64,000 nucleotides of DNA, taken from Candidatus Aramenus sp. CH1 (lineage in GTDB: Archaea > Thermoproteota > Thermoprotei_A > Sulfolobales > Sulfolobaceae). A program made the position numbers and the translations under genes. Where the stretch lies: contig JALBWU010000002.1 of assembly GCA_022678445.1 (NCBI GenBank), forward strand, positions 1 to 64,000, in the 5' to 3' direction. How positions within the stretch are numbered: the stretch's first letter is position 1; each line of letters begins with the position of its first letter. Positions 45,013 to 54,291 of the stretch are shown here, piece by piece. Under the pieces are notes generated by a model. That model was not told the origin of the DNA, did no database searches, and saw only the letters and a program-made list of their open reading frames with translations.

Positions 45013-46202
45013 ACGTCCTCTATTGCCCTGCCAATGGTTATCCCCCTTTCCTTAAGTCTTAGTATGGTGTCCTCCAGTAGGCTCCTCCTCTCCTCCCCTA
45101 CACTGAACATGTCGGAAAGCAACTGGCAAAGGATCTCTGGGTAGGAGGAGAGGAAGTGTGGAGAGTTGATCAACTTGAACCGGTTGTAGGCCAATTCCAA
45201 GTGCCTCAAGATAAAGCTCTCTCTCAGGAGAGCCTCGTAGATGGAGGTGTCATTGAAGTTACCGCTGTCTATTACCTTCTTGGAGGCTATCCCAGCCATC
45301 ATTCCTGAGGCGATTGCCAAGTCCATCCCCCTGATGGTGAAGCCGTCGTTTATTAGGAAGCCAGCCGAGTCTCCCACTGCCATCAAATTCCTTCCGGTGA
45401 GGCTAGGAAGGTTCCCGTAACCATAGTAGGGTATAGCGTGGGCGGAGTACTCCAGGACTTCCCCTTCAACGCCTACCCTTTCCCTGAATTTCTCTACCAG
45501 GTCGTATGCTGGGACTTCAGCTCTCGGTAGGGAATCGTATGTAGCTGTGACGCCCACCGAAAACGTGTCCCTGTTGGCGTAAACGAAGCCTCCTCCTTTA
45601 ATGCCCTTCACTGCCCCGACTATTACCCTTGCCTCACCTTGAGTGGGTTGCCCCTTAACGACCTCCTTAACTCCGAGCATCCACTTCTCTGGAGAGAACT
45701 TCCTCAGCCCCAGCGACCTAAATACCACTGACGTGACCCCGGAGGCGTCTATAACTAGGGGTGCCGTGAGTTGCCCCCTGTTGGTCTTGAGTGTTATGCC
45801 TTCGCTCTCTCTCTCCGCCCCTAGTACCAAGGTGGAGTATGAAATGAGGAGGCCTGCCTCCTCCGCCCTTTTAGCTAACCAACTGTCCAACTTTGCCCTT
45901 AGGACAGAGAAGCTGTTCCTCTTACCCTTCTCTTCAAAGGAAAAAGTAACCTTTTTCTCTCCGCAGTAAAACTCGAAGGTCTCCTTCTCTATTTCCCTCT
46001 CAAGGGGGGCCTCTTCTAGTGCCTCCGGTATGAGCTTTACCAAGGAGTGAACGTAAATTCTCCCTCCTGAGACGTTCTTTGAACCGCTGTACTCCCCTCT
46101 CTCTAGTAGGATCGCATTTATCCCTAGTCTCGTGGCTGTTATCCCGGCTGAGAGGCCTGCGAGACCGCCTCCCACTATTATTAGCTCCGCGTCGAAACTC
46201 AT
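44994..46202 (-). CDS. fixC: FixC-like ETF:quinone oxidoreductase flavoprotein
   Basis: 402 residues. FAD-binding GGGLAGLSAGITATRLG at the N-terminus, with the acidic end of strand two in LLERGE. GDSAGFLINDGFTIRGMDLAIASGMMAG is the second FAD motif of the FixC / geranylgeranyl-reductase family. It receives electrons from an electron transfer flavoprotein and, with FixX, reduces quinone. The ETF genes fixA/fixB are not in the window; an acyl-CoA dehydrogenase that could feed ETF is encoded at 62744-63901. Confidence 0.92.
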   Translation of the reverse strand: MSFDAELIIVGGGLAGLSAGITATRLGINAILLERGEYSGSKNVSGGRIYVHSLVKLIPEALEEAPLEREIEKETFEFYCGEKKVTFSFEEKGKRNSFSVLRAKLDSWLAKRAEEAGLLISYSTLVLGAERESEGITLKTNRGQLTAPLVIDASGVTSVVFRSLGLRKFSPEKWMLGVKEVVKGQPTQGEARVIVGAVKGIKGGGFVYANRDTFSVGVTATYDSLPRAEVPAYDLVEKFRERVGVEGEVLEYSAHAIPYYGYGNLPSLTGRNLMAVGDSAGFLINDGFTIRGMDLAIASGMMAGIASKKVIDSGNFNDTSIYEALLRESFILRHLELAYNRFKLINSPHFLSSYPEILCQLLSDMFSVGEERRSLLEDTILRLKERGITIGRAIEDVWGFVR

Positions 46203-46261
46203 TATATTTATTTAGGATATTTAAGTTAAAAACTTAAATTCAATGTCGTGCACTTACAATC

Positions 46262-46654
46262 ATGATAAATCTGATAAAAAAGATAATTTCGGGGGTATTT
46301 GCGGGCGCCCTAGAAGTGGCGTTCTACTCGAATGACCTCGGGGTCTTTGCCTATCTCTCCCTTAAGGTCCTTAAGCTTGACTCGATGCCGCTTGGAATTT
46401 TACTGCACTTGTTTGCGTCCGCGGTAGTGTTCGTTGTAGCCGTAACCCTGTTGGAGGCGGTCAACATACGCGTGCAGAGTCTTGCTGGAGCCGTAGTTTT
46501 AGGGATAATGCTAGGCTCTTCAGTCCTCTCCCTGTTCAGCCTTCCTGTCCACCTTTTACTCATCCCCTTAGCCTTTAACTTAACATACGTGGCCTCCCAC
46601 GTGTTTTATGGGCTAATAGCTTACTTGACGTATTACATTACCACAAGGGGTTGA
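46262..46654 (+). CDS. Small membrane protein of unknown function
   Basis: 130 residues with about four helices (8-25, 46-66, 72-95 and 100-125), starting MINLIKKIISGVFAGALEVA. No family recognised. It has its own AT-rich upstream region, shared with the divergent fixC gene. Sulerythrin follows 102 nt later under its own promoter. Confidence 0.6.
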   Translation: MINLIKKIISGVFAGALEVAFYSNDLGVFAYLSLKVLKLDSMPLGILLHLFASAVVFVVAVTLLEAVNIRVQSLAGAVVLGIMLGSSVLSLFSLPVHLLLIPLAFNLTYVASHVFYGLIAYLTYYITTRG

Positions 46655-46756
46655 ACATGTATTGTAATGACTCTTATCTAGAACTAGATCCTAAATAGTA
46701 GGTAAACAAAGTTAGAAACTTTTATATATTAATTTGATAATAAGATTTTAGAGAAC

Positions 46757-47191
46757 ATGAAGAGCTTGAAGGGAACAAAAACAGAGAGTAACTTCATGGA
46801 GGGATTTAAGGGAGAGTCAATGGCTAATAGGAGATATCTCTACTTCGCAAAGAGGGCCGACGAAGAGGGGTACCCCGAGATAGCTGCACTCCTAAGGAGC
46901 ATCGCCGAGGGAGAGACCGCCCACGCCTTTGGACACTTGGACTTCATAAGGCAAGGGGGCTCTGTGGACCCCGCTACAGGGAAGCCCATAGGCTCCATTA
47001 AGGAGATGCTGGAGAGCGCCATTGCCGGAGAGACCTACGAGTTCACGCAGATGTACCCGGGCTTCGCCAAGGTCGCGAGAGAGGAGGGCTTTGACGAGGC
47101 TGCAGAGTGGTTTGAGACCCTAGCTAGGGCAGAGAAGAGCCACGCCGAAAAGTTCACAAATGCGCTGAAGATGCTCCAAGGGGAACAGTGA
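46757..47191 (+). CDS. Sulerythrin (rubrerythrin lacking rubredoxin domain)
   Basis: 144 residues, the same size as sulerythrin of Sulfolobus tokodaii. A four-helix diiron protein. The metal ligands are in [20 protein letters not shown] and [10 protein letters not shown] in the first half, and [13 protein letters not shown] and [10 protein letters not shown] in the second. The C-terminal rubredoxin domain of bacterial rubrerythrin is absent. Probable peroxide or oxygen scavenging. Its TGA is followed directly by the ATG of an Fe-S oxidoreductase, which may supply electrons. Confidence 0.95.
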   Translation: MKSLKGTKTESNFMEGFKGESMANRRYLYFAKRADEEGYPEIAALLRSIAEGETAHAFGHLDFIRQGGSVDPATGKPIGSIKEMLESAIAGETYEFTQMYPGFAKVAREEGFDEAAEWFETLARAEKSHAEKFTNALKMLQGEQ

Positions 47192-48376
47192 ATGTATACG
47201 TTAAATAAAGACAACCCTACTTTTTTTGACGAATCCAAGCTCCTCTCCGAGTTCGTTAGGCAATCAACTGTTTGTCACGGTTGTAGGAGGTGCTTTAATT
47301 ATTGCCCAGCCTTCCCTAAGCTTTTCAAGTTCACGGACGAGAAGGGCCCAAAGGCCCTAACCCTGAACGACCTCTTTTCCGTCGCTTCGGATTGCTTCCA
47401 CTGTAACCTTTGTTACGTTAACTGTCCTTACACTCCCCCGCACGAGTTCAACATGGATTTCCCCCATCTGATGAGCTGGGCGTGGCTCTACTACAGGACG
47501 AAGTCCGGCATCCCCCTCAAGGATAGGTTGTACGAGATGTTGGACATGGTGAAATTCGCAAGGCCAATAGCAAAGAAGTTCGTGAGGACACTGGAGAGCG
47601 AGGAGGCGCCTTTGCTGGAGGTGGCGGAGAAGGGATTCAGGGAGAGCGTTAAGGTCGAGAAGGTGGAGAACCCGAAAGCAAAGGTAGTGCTTTTTCCAAC
47701 GTGCTTGGTGGATAACTTTTACCCCGGTATTGGACAAGACCTAGTTTATGTTTACAACAGACTGGGGATCGAAGTAGAGATAGGTGACTTTGTCTGCTGT
47801 GGCGCCCCAATGCTGGACGTAGGGGACGCTGTGGCCTTAAAGAAGAACGCGGAGCATAACTACAAGAAGCTAAAGGAGTACGTGGAGAAAGGGTACGACG
47901 TAGTCTCCCCAATACCGACGTGTACGCTGATGCTCACAAAGGAGTACCAATACATCTTGGACAAGGACCCAATAAAGGTCTACGATGCTATGGAGTACTT
48001 GCTCAAGTTAAAGAGGGAGAAGAAGATAGATTTCAAGGGAGAGTTCCCAAAGGAGGTCTATTACCACGCACCGTGCCACTTGCGTTACCTTGGCGTTGGC
48101 CTTCCTGGAGTCCAAATCATGAGGTCTTTGAAGGCGAAGGTTGAGATAGCCGATAAGGGGTGTTCCGGAATAGATGGAGGGTGGGGTCTGAGGAACTACT
48201 CAAAGGCTAAGGTGGTTGGCGCAAAGATGATGGACGCCTTCGCCCAGAGCAAGGCTGAGGTGTTCTCCACGGAGTGCCCCCTGGCGGGGCTCCAGATAAC
48301 TAAGGCTTCTGGTAAGAGGCCCCTTCACCCTATTCAAGTTCTCAAGGAGGTGTTGTCAAATGAGAATAAAGGTTGA
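47192..48376 (+). CDS. GlpC/HdrD-like Fe-S oxidoreductase
   Basis: 394 residues. Two [4Fe-4S] motifs occur at the N-terminus ([12 protein letters not shown] near 29 and [12 protein letters not shown] near 68). They are followed by two CCG-type cysteine-rich domains: VCCGAPML near 205, [11 protein letters not shown] near 290 and [12 protein letters not shown] near 325. It carries electrons through its clusters, presumably to sulerythrin. The start immediately abuts the sulerythrin stop and the end overlaps the DUF3501 gene by 17 nt, so the three are co-translated. Confidence 0.92.
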   Translation: MYTLNKDNPTFFDESKLLSEFVRQSTVCHGCRRCFNYCPAFPKLFKFTDEKGPKALTLNDLFSVASDCFHCNLCYVNCPYTPPHEFNMDFPHLMSWAWLYYRTKSGIPLKDRLYEMLDMVKFARPIAKKFVRTLESEEAPLLEVAEKGFRESVKVEKVENPKAKVVLFPTCLVDNFYPGIGQDLVYVYNRLGIEVEIGDFVCCGAPMLDVGDAVALKKNAEHNYKKLKEYVEKGYDVVSPIPTCTLMLTKEYQYILDKDPIKVYDAMEYLLKLKREKKIDFKGEFPKEVYYHAPCHLRYLGVGLPGVQIMRSLKAKVEIADKGCSGIDGGWGLRNYSKAKVVGAKMMDAFAQSKAEVFSTECPLAGLQITKASGKRPLHPIQVLKEVLSNENKG

Positions 48377-48920
48377 GGAAGTGCTCCCCTGGAAGGAGTA
48401 CGAGAAAGTCAGGAAGGAGAGAATTAAGAAGATAGTGGAGGTAAAGAGGGAGAGGAGGATAGAACTGGGGGAGAGGCTAGGACTCCTCTTCGAGAGTAAG
48501 GACACTGTACTTCACCAGGTCCAGGAGATGGTATACCTAGATAGGCTCTACTCTCCCGAGGACCTCAAGAAAGAAATAGAGATCTACTCTAGTTGGTTGC
48601 CCTGCAACGGGAAGGTTAAGGCGATGCTCTACATCTACGCGGAGAACCAGGACGAGTTGAGCAAGGTGTTCAAGGAACTAAAGGGCATCTACAATTCCGT
48701 ATTCCTAAAGGTAGGGAATAAGCTAATCCAAGGAGAGCCTGAGAACGGAAGTTATCAGGGAGAGGCGTTCAGTACGGTACAGCCCCTAACCTTCGACCTA
48801 GAGGGGGAAAGGTCGACTGACGTCGAGGTTCACGTCATCCACGAGAACTATAGGGTAAAAGTGAAGGTGCCAGAACAACTTGCTAAAAAAGTTATTGAGG
48901 AAGCGTATGAGGAGTGCTAG
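48360..48920 (+). CDS. DUF3501 family protein
   Basis: 186 residues of the DUF3501 family, seen from RKERIKKIVEVKRERRIELGERLGLLFE and the segment VLHQVQEMVYLDR. It is usually found with rubrerythrin and the GlpC-like Fe-S protein, as here. No enzyme activity is known. Last gene of the trio; overlaps the convergent HPP gene by 4 nt. Confidence 0.9.
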   Translation: MRIKVEEVLPWKEYEKVRKERIKKIVEVKRERRIELGERLGLLFESKDTVLHQVQEMVYLDRLYSPEDLKKEIEIYSSWLPCNGKVKAMLYIYAENQDELSKVFKELKGIYNSVFLKVGNKLIQGEPENGSYQGEAFSTVQPLTFDLEGERSTDVEVHVIHENYRVKVKVPEQLAKKVIEEAYEEC

Positions 48921-49366
48921 AGCTTAGGCTCCAGGTACTTAGAGAGCAAGTAGTTAACGCCTTCTACTACGATTACCCCTGAGAGGACCGGGTGCAGCAA
49001 GTAAAACGCTTTTTGCCTCTCCAGCACTCCAATGAAAGTTGCGAGTATTGCTGGAGGATGCTCAACGTTTATGATGACGCATAGGGCAAAGGCAAGTGAG
49101 GACGCCAAGGACGCCATGACCACGCTGTATAGACCAAGGTAAGAGAACGCCACTCCTATAGCCCCACACAGCAAATACGAGGCGAAAATTATTCGAGTCC
49201 TACAGGACCTCCAGTCCGGGTCCGGGTACTTAGTAGCTGCAGTCGCCAGGAAAGGCGGCAGTATGAAACTGGTTCTCGTCTCAACGGTAATGGCGACGAG
49301 AATTGAAATGGAGATCATCAAGTTGAGCACAGCAAGGAGCTTCTTTTTCTTCGAGGGCAAGAACAT
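48917..49366 (-). CDS. HPP family integral membrane protein
   Basis: 149 residues with four helices and the eponymous motif in VEHPPAILATFIG (about 100-112). PPFLATAATKYPDPDW near the N-terminus is also typical. HPP proteins are four-helix membrane proteins, some implicated in nitrite transport. The 140-bp region upstream carries a TATA-like GCTATATAAAAC (minus strand, about 49430-49441) that predicts a leader of about 40 nt. Confidence 0.85.
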   Translation of the reverse strand: MFLPSKKKKLLAVLNLMISISILVAITVETRTSFILPPFLATAATKYPDPDWRSCRTRIIFASYLLCGAIGVAFSYLGLYSVVMASLASSLAFALCVIINVEHPPAILATFIGVLERQKAFYLLHPVLSGVIVVEGVNYLLSKYLEPKL

Positions 49367-49506
49367 GGACTCTAATGCGAAAACGTGGCTTATCTTTTTT
49401 GCGGCTTCAACCCTCTATACGCAAAAGTTTTATATAGCCACGCGGGATAAAGTTATTCAAGTTCTTTTCTGGCGGTTTAAACCATTATTATTTCCCATTG
49501 ATATAA

Positions 49507-50064
49507 TTAGAGAAGTAATTCTTTTAAAAATCCTCCTAAAACGTATACTATTACCCCGGACATTACAACCCACATCGCAATTGCAGTGTTCACTTCCTGG
49601 GATATAGGGAAGGGAGAGAACGGGTACGCAGAGTTGGAGTACTGCGGGAACTGGAGGAGGAATACAATGGAGTAAACAGTGTCAGCCGTCATCCAGACTA
49701 TCAAGAGCCCTAGTTTCTTCATCACTGAAAGGCTACCTGCACCTATCCCTGCCAGTACCCCTGAGGCTATCATAGAGGCGTCGTTCATAGCCCTGAAAGT
49801 CAGGAAAGCCCCTGCAAGCGCAAAGAAGTAGGGGAGGTGCCAGAGCACTGCGAGGAAAGCTGAGGGCACTATCCACACTGAAGGGCCCCTTACGACCTTG
49901 TAAGAAAGGAGGAACCCTCCCACGAAAAGGAAATAGTGGCTTAGCATGAACAGCCACTGGTTTACTGTCTCAAGGGACTCAGTTACGGGGTTTAAAAACG
50001 CCAACAGCAGAGCTAAGGAGGTGACGTACCAAGATGTCTTGACGTGAGTTTTTTCTATTTTCAT
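49507..50064 (-). CDS. DUF1404 membrane protein in the soxD position
   Basis: 185 residues with about five to six helices (for example LLAFLNPVTESLETVNQWLFMLSHYFLFVGGFL). It matches the Sulfolobales-specific DUF1404 family by the paired helices and the H-Y-F-L motif. It follows soxC by 44 nt in the same direction, the place where soxD is found in other soxABCD operons. Whether it is SoxD itself or an accessory subunit cannot be settled here. Confidence 0.7.
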   Translation of the reverse strand: MKIEKTHVKTSWYVTSLALLLAFLNPVTESLETVNQWLFMLSHYFLFVGGFLLSYKVVRGPSVWIVPSAFLAVLWHLPYFFALAGAFLTFRAMNDASMIASGVLAGIGAGSLSVMKKLGLLIVWMTADTVYSIVFLLQFPQYSNSAYPFSPFPISQEVNTAIAMWVVMSGVIVYVLGGFLKELLL

Positions 50065-50108
50065 ATGTAAAATTAAGAAGTAGAGATTAAAAAAGCTTTA
50101 CCTTAAAT

Positions 50109-51812
50109 TCACTTTACATAGTATATGTAGTGATATAGATTAATTGCGTACCCCCAGAGGAACAGTATCACGCCCAAGTCTATACCAGCGTACGTGCTCT
50201 GTACCCCCACACTTGGCATCTGGAGGAATAAGGCGAAGAGCACTATGGACAGCACGAAGATCACTGGAATGGCGTAAAAAGCTACTTTCTTTGTCACTGG
50301 GAAGCCGTACCCTGGGGCAGTGGAGGAGAACTTAAACACCTTGATCAACTTCATTGTGTAGTGGTAGATTAGCACAGCGAACGGGAACAGCAAGAGGAGC
50401 CCCAGTAGAGACGGTCTCATTAGGAAGTCCCCAAAGGTGCCCGCAAACATTAGCACAGAGACCGAAGCCCCCAGTACCGTAGTAGGGCCTGAGGTCTGTA
50501 ACTTAGGTAAGCTAGTTGAGGGCGTTGCCTTACCCTTACCAGGGGAGGGCCACAGGGCGATCACTATGGCCATTATCAGCGCAGGTATTCCCAAAACCTC
50601 GACCTGCTGGGTGAAAGGCACTGGTACGCCAGGGTAGAGGTATCCCCATATTGACAGAGCCACAAGAGCGTATATAAAGACGCACATCACCCACGTCCAG
50701 AACTTCCTGCTGCTCAGGAACAGAAGTTTACTGTTGTCGAAGAATGGCAATAGCATCAGTGCTACTAGCCCTATCACCATTACCGATATTACCATGGAGG
50801 GAAGTATTGGAACGCCGTTGGGCAACAGGAAGTCCACGAACTTGTACAGGAACAGGAAGAACCAAGGCGGGTAGGGCTGAGTGTTTATAGCGGCAGCGCT
50901 AAAGGCTTGGGGCGCAGGGAACGGGTTTATCACGAGAGGTAGCTGTATTGTTGTTCCGCCCACTGTAGCGCCGTTTAAGTTGGCGAGGACGTCAGGGACT
51001 ATGAGGATTACTCCCCACGTCATTAACACTATGGACAACATGTACACGAAGTTCCTGGGCCACCACGCGTTAAACCTCTGCTGTTCCTCCTTAGTGTAGT
51101 ATGCAGGTACTGCTGGCTTCTCCTTCTTAGAGGGAGTCATGCCGTACCTCTCCGCCAACATCAAGTGGAACATGAAGAGCGCCCCTATTAAGGCCACTAG
51201 TATTATGTGCCAACCGAGTATCCTGTCGAAGAACTCGCTCCTGACTATTGGGTTGCTCGACTGTACAGCGTCAGTCCCTGGCCCGAAGAGCCAGCCCACA
51301 ATAGTGGTAGCCCCTGGGAAGCCCGTACCTATAAGGAGGGACGAGCCTATATCTACAGCGTCAATGCCAAGCACGTCCCCTATTAGGCTATATCCAAAGA
51401 AGGACGCGCCAAGAGTTAGCGCGAGGAGGAGCACTCCCGTTACCCACTGCAGTTCTCTTGGTTTCTTGTATGCCCCAGCGAAGAAGTTCCTGAACATGTG
51501 TATGTACACGAGGATGATCATAATGTACGCGCCGTAGAGATGGGTGAAGAGGATGACGGCACCGTAGGGCACAGAGTTTATTATTGCCAGTGTTTGAGGA
51601 TAAGCGTTTGCTGGTTCGTACAACAACAGCAGGATAAGGCCAGTAATTACCGTGTAGAAGAAGCTTGCAGCCACCATTCCGCCGAGCCAGTAAGACGCCT
51701 TATACATGTAGTCTGGCGTCCTAAATAGCGGCGCCTCGTCAATTCCTACCCTGTCCAAGATTTGGTCGAAGAAACCCTTCTTTTTCTCCTCTTTTTTCTT
51801 CACTTCTTCCAT
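50109..51812 (-). CDS. soxC: SoxC cytochrome b subunit of quinol oxidase complex
   Basis: 567 residues. A cytochrome b with the paired heme-ligand histidines on two helices: THLYGAYIMIILVYIHMFRNF (about 92-112) and GWHIILVALIGALFMFHLML. It has an extended C-terminal membrane part (about 12 helices in all). In the Sulfolobus SoxABCD complex this subunit takes part in quinol oxidation with the Rieske protein. Its ATG overlaps the soxB stop by 13 nt. Confidence 0.92.
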   Translation of the reverse strand: MEEVKKKEEKKKGFFDQILDRVGIDEAPLFRTPDYMYKASYWLGGMVAASFFYTVITGLILLLLYEPANAYPQTLAIINSVPYGAVILFTHLYGAYIMIILVYIHMFRNFFAGAYKKPRELQWVTGVLLLALTLGASFFGYSLIGDVLGIDAVDIGSSLLIGTGFPGATTIVGWLFGPGTDAVQSSNPIVRSEFFDRILGWHIILVALIGALFMFHLMLAERYGMTPSKKEKPAVPAYYTKEEQQRFNAWWPRNFVYMLSIVLMTWGVILIVPDVLANLNGATVGGTTIQLPLVINPFPAPQAFSAAAINTQPYPPWFFLFLYKFVDFLLPNGVPILPSMVISVMVIGLVALMLLPFFDNSKLLFLSSRKFWTWVMCVFIYALVALSIWGYLYPGVPVPFTQQVEVLGIPALIMAIVIALWPSPGKGKATPSTSLPKLQTSGPTTVLGASVSVLMFAGTFGDFLMRPSLLGLLLLFPFAVLIYHYTMKLIKVFKFSSTAPGYGFPVTKKVAFYAIPVIFVLSIVLFALFLQMPSVGVQSTYAGIDLGVILFLWGYAINLYHYIYYVK

Positions 51813-53485
51813 GGTCTCACCTCTCCGTTTTGGATATTGTTTGTCGAGTTAGTCGCATTCTTATATTTTTGTACAAATGCTTTGTTATTAAGGCCATTTC
51901 TGAAACTTACGTCATCCGCCTTTGACATGACTAGCCCTCCCGCGCTAGGCGTGCTAAAGCTCGCCGAGGACATGACTGGGGTTGGGAGCGAAGTCCTCAC
52001 GTACTCTGCAATGGCAGTAGATATTGTCAGCACCAACCCCGGTATTCCCACCTCCGCCAAGAAAGACATCGCGACCATGTAAGGTTCGAACATTGGGGGA
52101 TAGGCTATCACCCTCCTAAGCAGTCCCAAGTACCCAGCAACGCTCATCAAGTAGCCTATTGTGACGAAGGGGATAGTCCACCACAGTATTCCGGCTAGCA
52201 TGAGGTTCTTTGCCTTGGGGCTGAAGCTCAAGTTCGGGTTCGTGGCCTTAAGTAGGTCTACGAAGACTCCAGTAAACCCTACCAAGATTAAAGTCCATAT
52301 GACCAAGTGGAAGTGTCCAACCACGAAGTAGGTGTTGTGGACGACCCCGTTGACGATGTTTATGGGCAGTGGTAACGCTTGAACTCCGCCTATTATGAAC
52401 CCGATTAAGGCCACCATGAACGTCATGCCTAGGGGGTCTTTGTAGTTGTATTCCTTAGAAGTGAGGATTGTCAGCCCAAGGTTTAGGACGGTCAGACCAG
52501 AGCCAGACGCCAAGACGAGAGTAGAGAGAGTTATCCACGCCCTTAAGTCCACCGGTAATGGGAAGGTCTGGAGGTGGTGGACCCAGATGAGCATGGAGCC
52601 TATTGCCAAGAGGAATATGTTCCACCTCGCCCACTTCTCGCTGTATAGGGGCCTCTTCGCGTAGATGGGTATGTAGTAGTACAGTGCCCCGAACAGCGGG
52701 AACGGGACGTAGTACACCACTGGGTGCCCGTAAAACCAGAAGAGTATTACCCAGAGCAGCGGGTCGACCTTGACTAGGGACGGGAACCAGTTGGCAAGGG
52801 TGTACCAGAGCTCCGAGGCAGTTAGGGCAGGTAGCGTTACAGCTATTACCAGGGAGAACGCAACTCCGTAGGCGGCGAATATGTTTATCTTCCTGTCCTT
52901 GGGCTTGGTCAAGTAGGCGTCTATGACTAGGGCTAAAGCGGTAATTGAGGCGCAAGCGCTATTTATGGCAAGGGCGAGGTATCCAGCACCTATTAAGTCT
53001 CCATGGAAGATCCTGAAAGCTTGAAACGCCGAGTTGTCAGTTATTGCCAAAGGAGGGTACATGTACCATGCGGCGTCTGGTCCCCCAATTAGCGCAAACG
53101 CTAACCCCAAGTTGGACAGCCAGAACATCCACGTAACTAGCCTAGTGTGTACTACGGAGAGGTTTGACTTGTACATGGAAAAGGCTATTATCCCAAGCGC
53201 AGCGTCTGGTACTAGTCCCAACATGGCCCCCCATCCGTGTACCGTCAGCAACGTGTAGTATATTACCCCCACTTGAGGCGAGTTTTGGTCGAACTCTAGG
53301 TAGGTCCTAAGGTTCATGGCAGCGGTGCCGAGCACTATTAGCCACGCTACCGCCCCCAGCATGTAAAGCCATACTACTCCTAGCGTGTCCTTGGGATTTG
53401 CTACCTTTGAGGCTTTGGCAAAAAACTGGCTTAACGTTATCTTGACGTACCTTAAGACGTATTTAACAAGGGACTTGACACCCAT
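51800..53485 (-). CDS. soxB: SoxB heme-copper quinol oxidase subunit I
   Basis: 561 residues. Terminal oxidase subunit I with 12-14 helices. Low-spin heme and CuB/heme a3 ligands are visible: TVHGWGAM (helix II His), FWFYGHPVVYYV (CuB His with Tyr four residues on), WVHHLQTFP (two CuB His) and VVGHFHLVIW (heme His pair). It reduces O2 to water at the membrane with quinol as donor. A Ser/Asn-rich tail of about 50 residues follows the last helix. The ATG directly follows the soxA TGA. Confidence 0.95.
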   Translation of the reverse strand: MGVKSLVKYVLRYVKITLSQFFAKASKVANPKDTLGVVWLYMLGAVAWLIVLGTAAMNLRTYLEFDQNSPQVGVIYYTLLTVHGWGAMLGLVPDAALGIIAFSMYKSNLSVVHTRLVTWMFWLSNLGLAFALIGGPDAAWYMYPPLAITDNSAFQAFRIFHGDLIGAGYLALAINSACASITALALVIDAYLTKPKDRKINIFAAYGVAFSLVIAVTLPALTASELWYTLANWFPSLVKVDPLLWVILFWFYGHPVVYYVPFPLFGALYYYIPIYAKRPLYSEKWARWNIFLLAIGSMLIWVHHLQTFPLPVDLRAWITLSTLVLASGSGLTVLNLGLTILTSKEYNYKDPLGMTFMVALIGFIIGGVQALPLPINIVNGVVHNTYFVVGHFHLVIWTLILVGFTGVFVDLLKATNPNLSFSPKAKNLMLAGILWWTIPFVTIGYLMSVAGYLGLLRRVIAYPPMFEPYMVAMSFLAEVGIPGLVLTISTAIAEYVRTSLPTPVMSSASFSTPSAGGLVMSKADDVSFRNGLNNKAFVQKYKNATNSTNNIQNGEVRPWKK

Positions 53486-54001
53486 TCACACTACCTCCAA
53501 TGTACCTACCCAATACGAGAAATTGTACCCGGCGTACTCGGGTTCCCTCCACGTGTAGTTCCCGGGGGTGTTGGGGGTTACAAAATAGACGTAGCTAGTC
53601 GTGTTAGGCACTGCATTTACGTTGACCACTCCGTCGGGCAGTCTCATGAAGAAACCGGTGATCACTTGGGGAGAGTTGAGTATGATGACAACGGGCTGGC
53701 TTTCGTTGGCGACTATCAAGCTAGGCGTATAGCCCTTAAACGTGACAGTCATGTTGACTACTAGTATCCCGTTCACTACCTCAGAGTACCCCTTTTCAGG
53801 GGGATGTGAGTAGAAGTAGCTAACTGCTGCTTGCGCGTCCTTGGGTAACCCGGAATATAGGGGAAGGCCGTACCTATAGCTGGTGCTACTGCCATGAGCA
53901 ACTCCTTCTATGTTCCACGCTACGAAAACAGCAACGAGAATTAGCATCACGACAAACCAGGCTAGTTCTGCATGTTCCTTAAGCTTTTCCGTAAACGACA
54001 T
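53486..54001 (-). CDS. soxA: SoxA quinol oxidase subunit II
   Basis: 171 residues. One N-terminal helix (about 12-30) and an extracytoplasmic cupredoxin-fold domain. The CuA ligands of cytochrome c oxidases (two Cys, His and Met) are missing; no Cys is present. It is therefore a quinol-oxidase-type subunit II, as in Sulfolobus SoxA. First gene of the operon soxA-soxB-soxC-DUF1404. Minus-strand TATA box ATTTATAAGC at 54031-54040. Confidence 0.93.
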   Translation of the reverse strand: MSFTEKLKEHAELAWFVVMLILVAVFVAWNIEGVAHGSSTSYRYGLPLYSGLPKDAQAAVSYFYSHPPEKGYSEVVNGILVVNMTVTFKGYTPSLIVANESQPVVIILNSPQVITGFFMRLPDGVVNVNAVPNTTSYVYFVTPNTPGNYTWREPEYAGYNFSYWVGTLEVV

Positions 54002-54030
54002 ATTTTGTCGTGTTAGACTTTACCAAATAA

Positions 54031-54040
54031 GCTTATAAAT
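54031..54040 (-). promoter_or_regulatory. TATA box of soxABC operon
   Basis: Minus strand ATTTATAAGC, about 35 bp before the soxA ATG, predicting a leader of about 9 nt. The 290-bp divergent soxA-soxL spacer is very AT-rich with no gene. Confidence 0.5.
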
Positions 54041-54251
54041 GTTATTTTTAATAACTATAAATGTTTCGTTAATATCAAAGGTATCTAAACTATATTACGT
54101 TCTCGGGCTTATTAAGTTTAAATAAAAAATTATGACAAATCGCAAAGTATTTAACCAAAGTTTAGAAAATAAAAATATATATTTCTATTTTATAAAAGAT
54201 ACTAAATTTACTAAAAGCTTGTTATATTAAATAATTTCTATATAAGAAAAG

Positions 54252-54262
54252 TTTTTATAAAC
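54252..54262 (+). promoter_or_regulatory. TATA box of soxL
   Basis: TTTTTATAAAC, about 35 bp before the ATG at 54292. Transcription would start near 54283, just upstream of the codon. Confidence 0.5.
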
Positions 54263-54291
54263 TCTGTTAATATAAAGTTCATGATGGAAGT

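Noticed and set aside
52455-52955. 166-codon minus-strand frame inside soxB
   Set aside because: Out-of-frame shadow; soxB heme and copper ligands lie in the other frame throughout.
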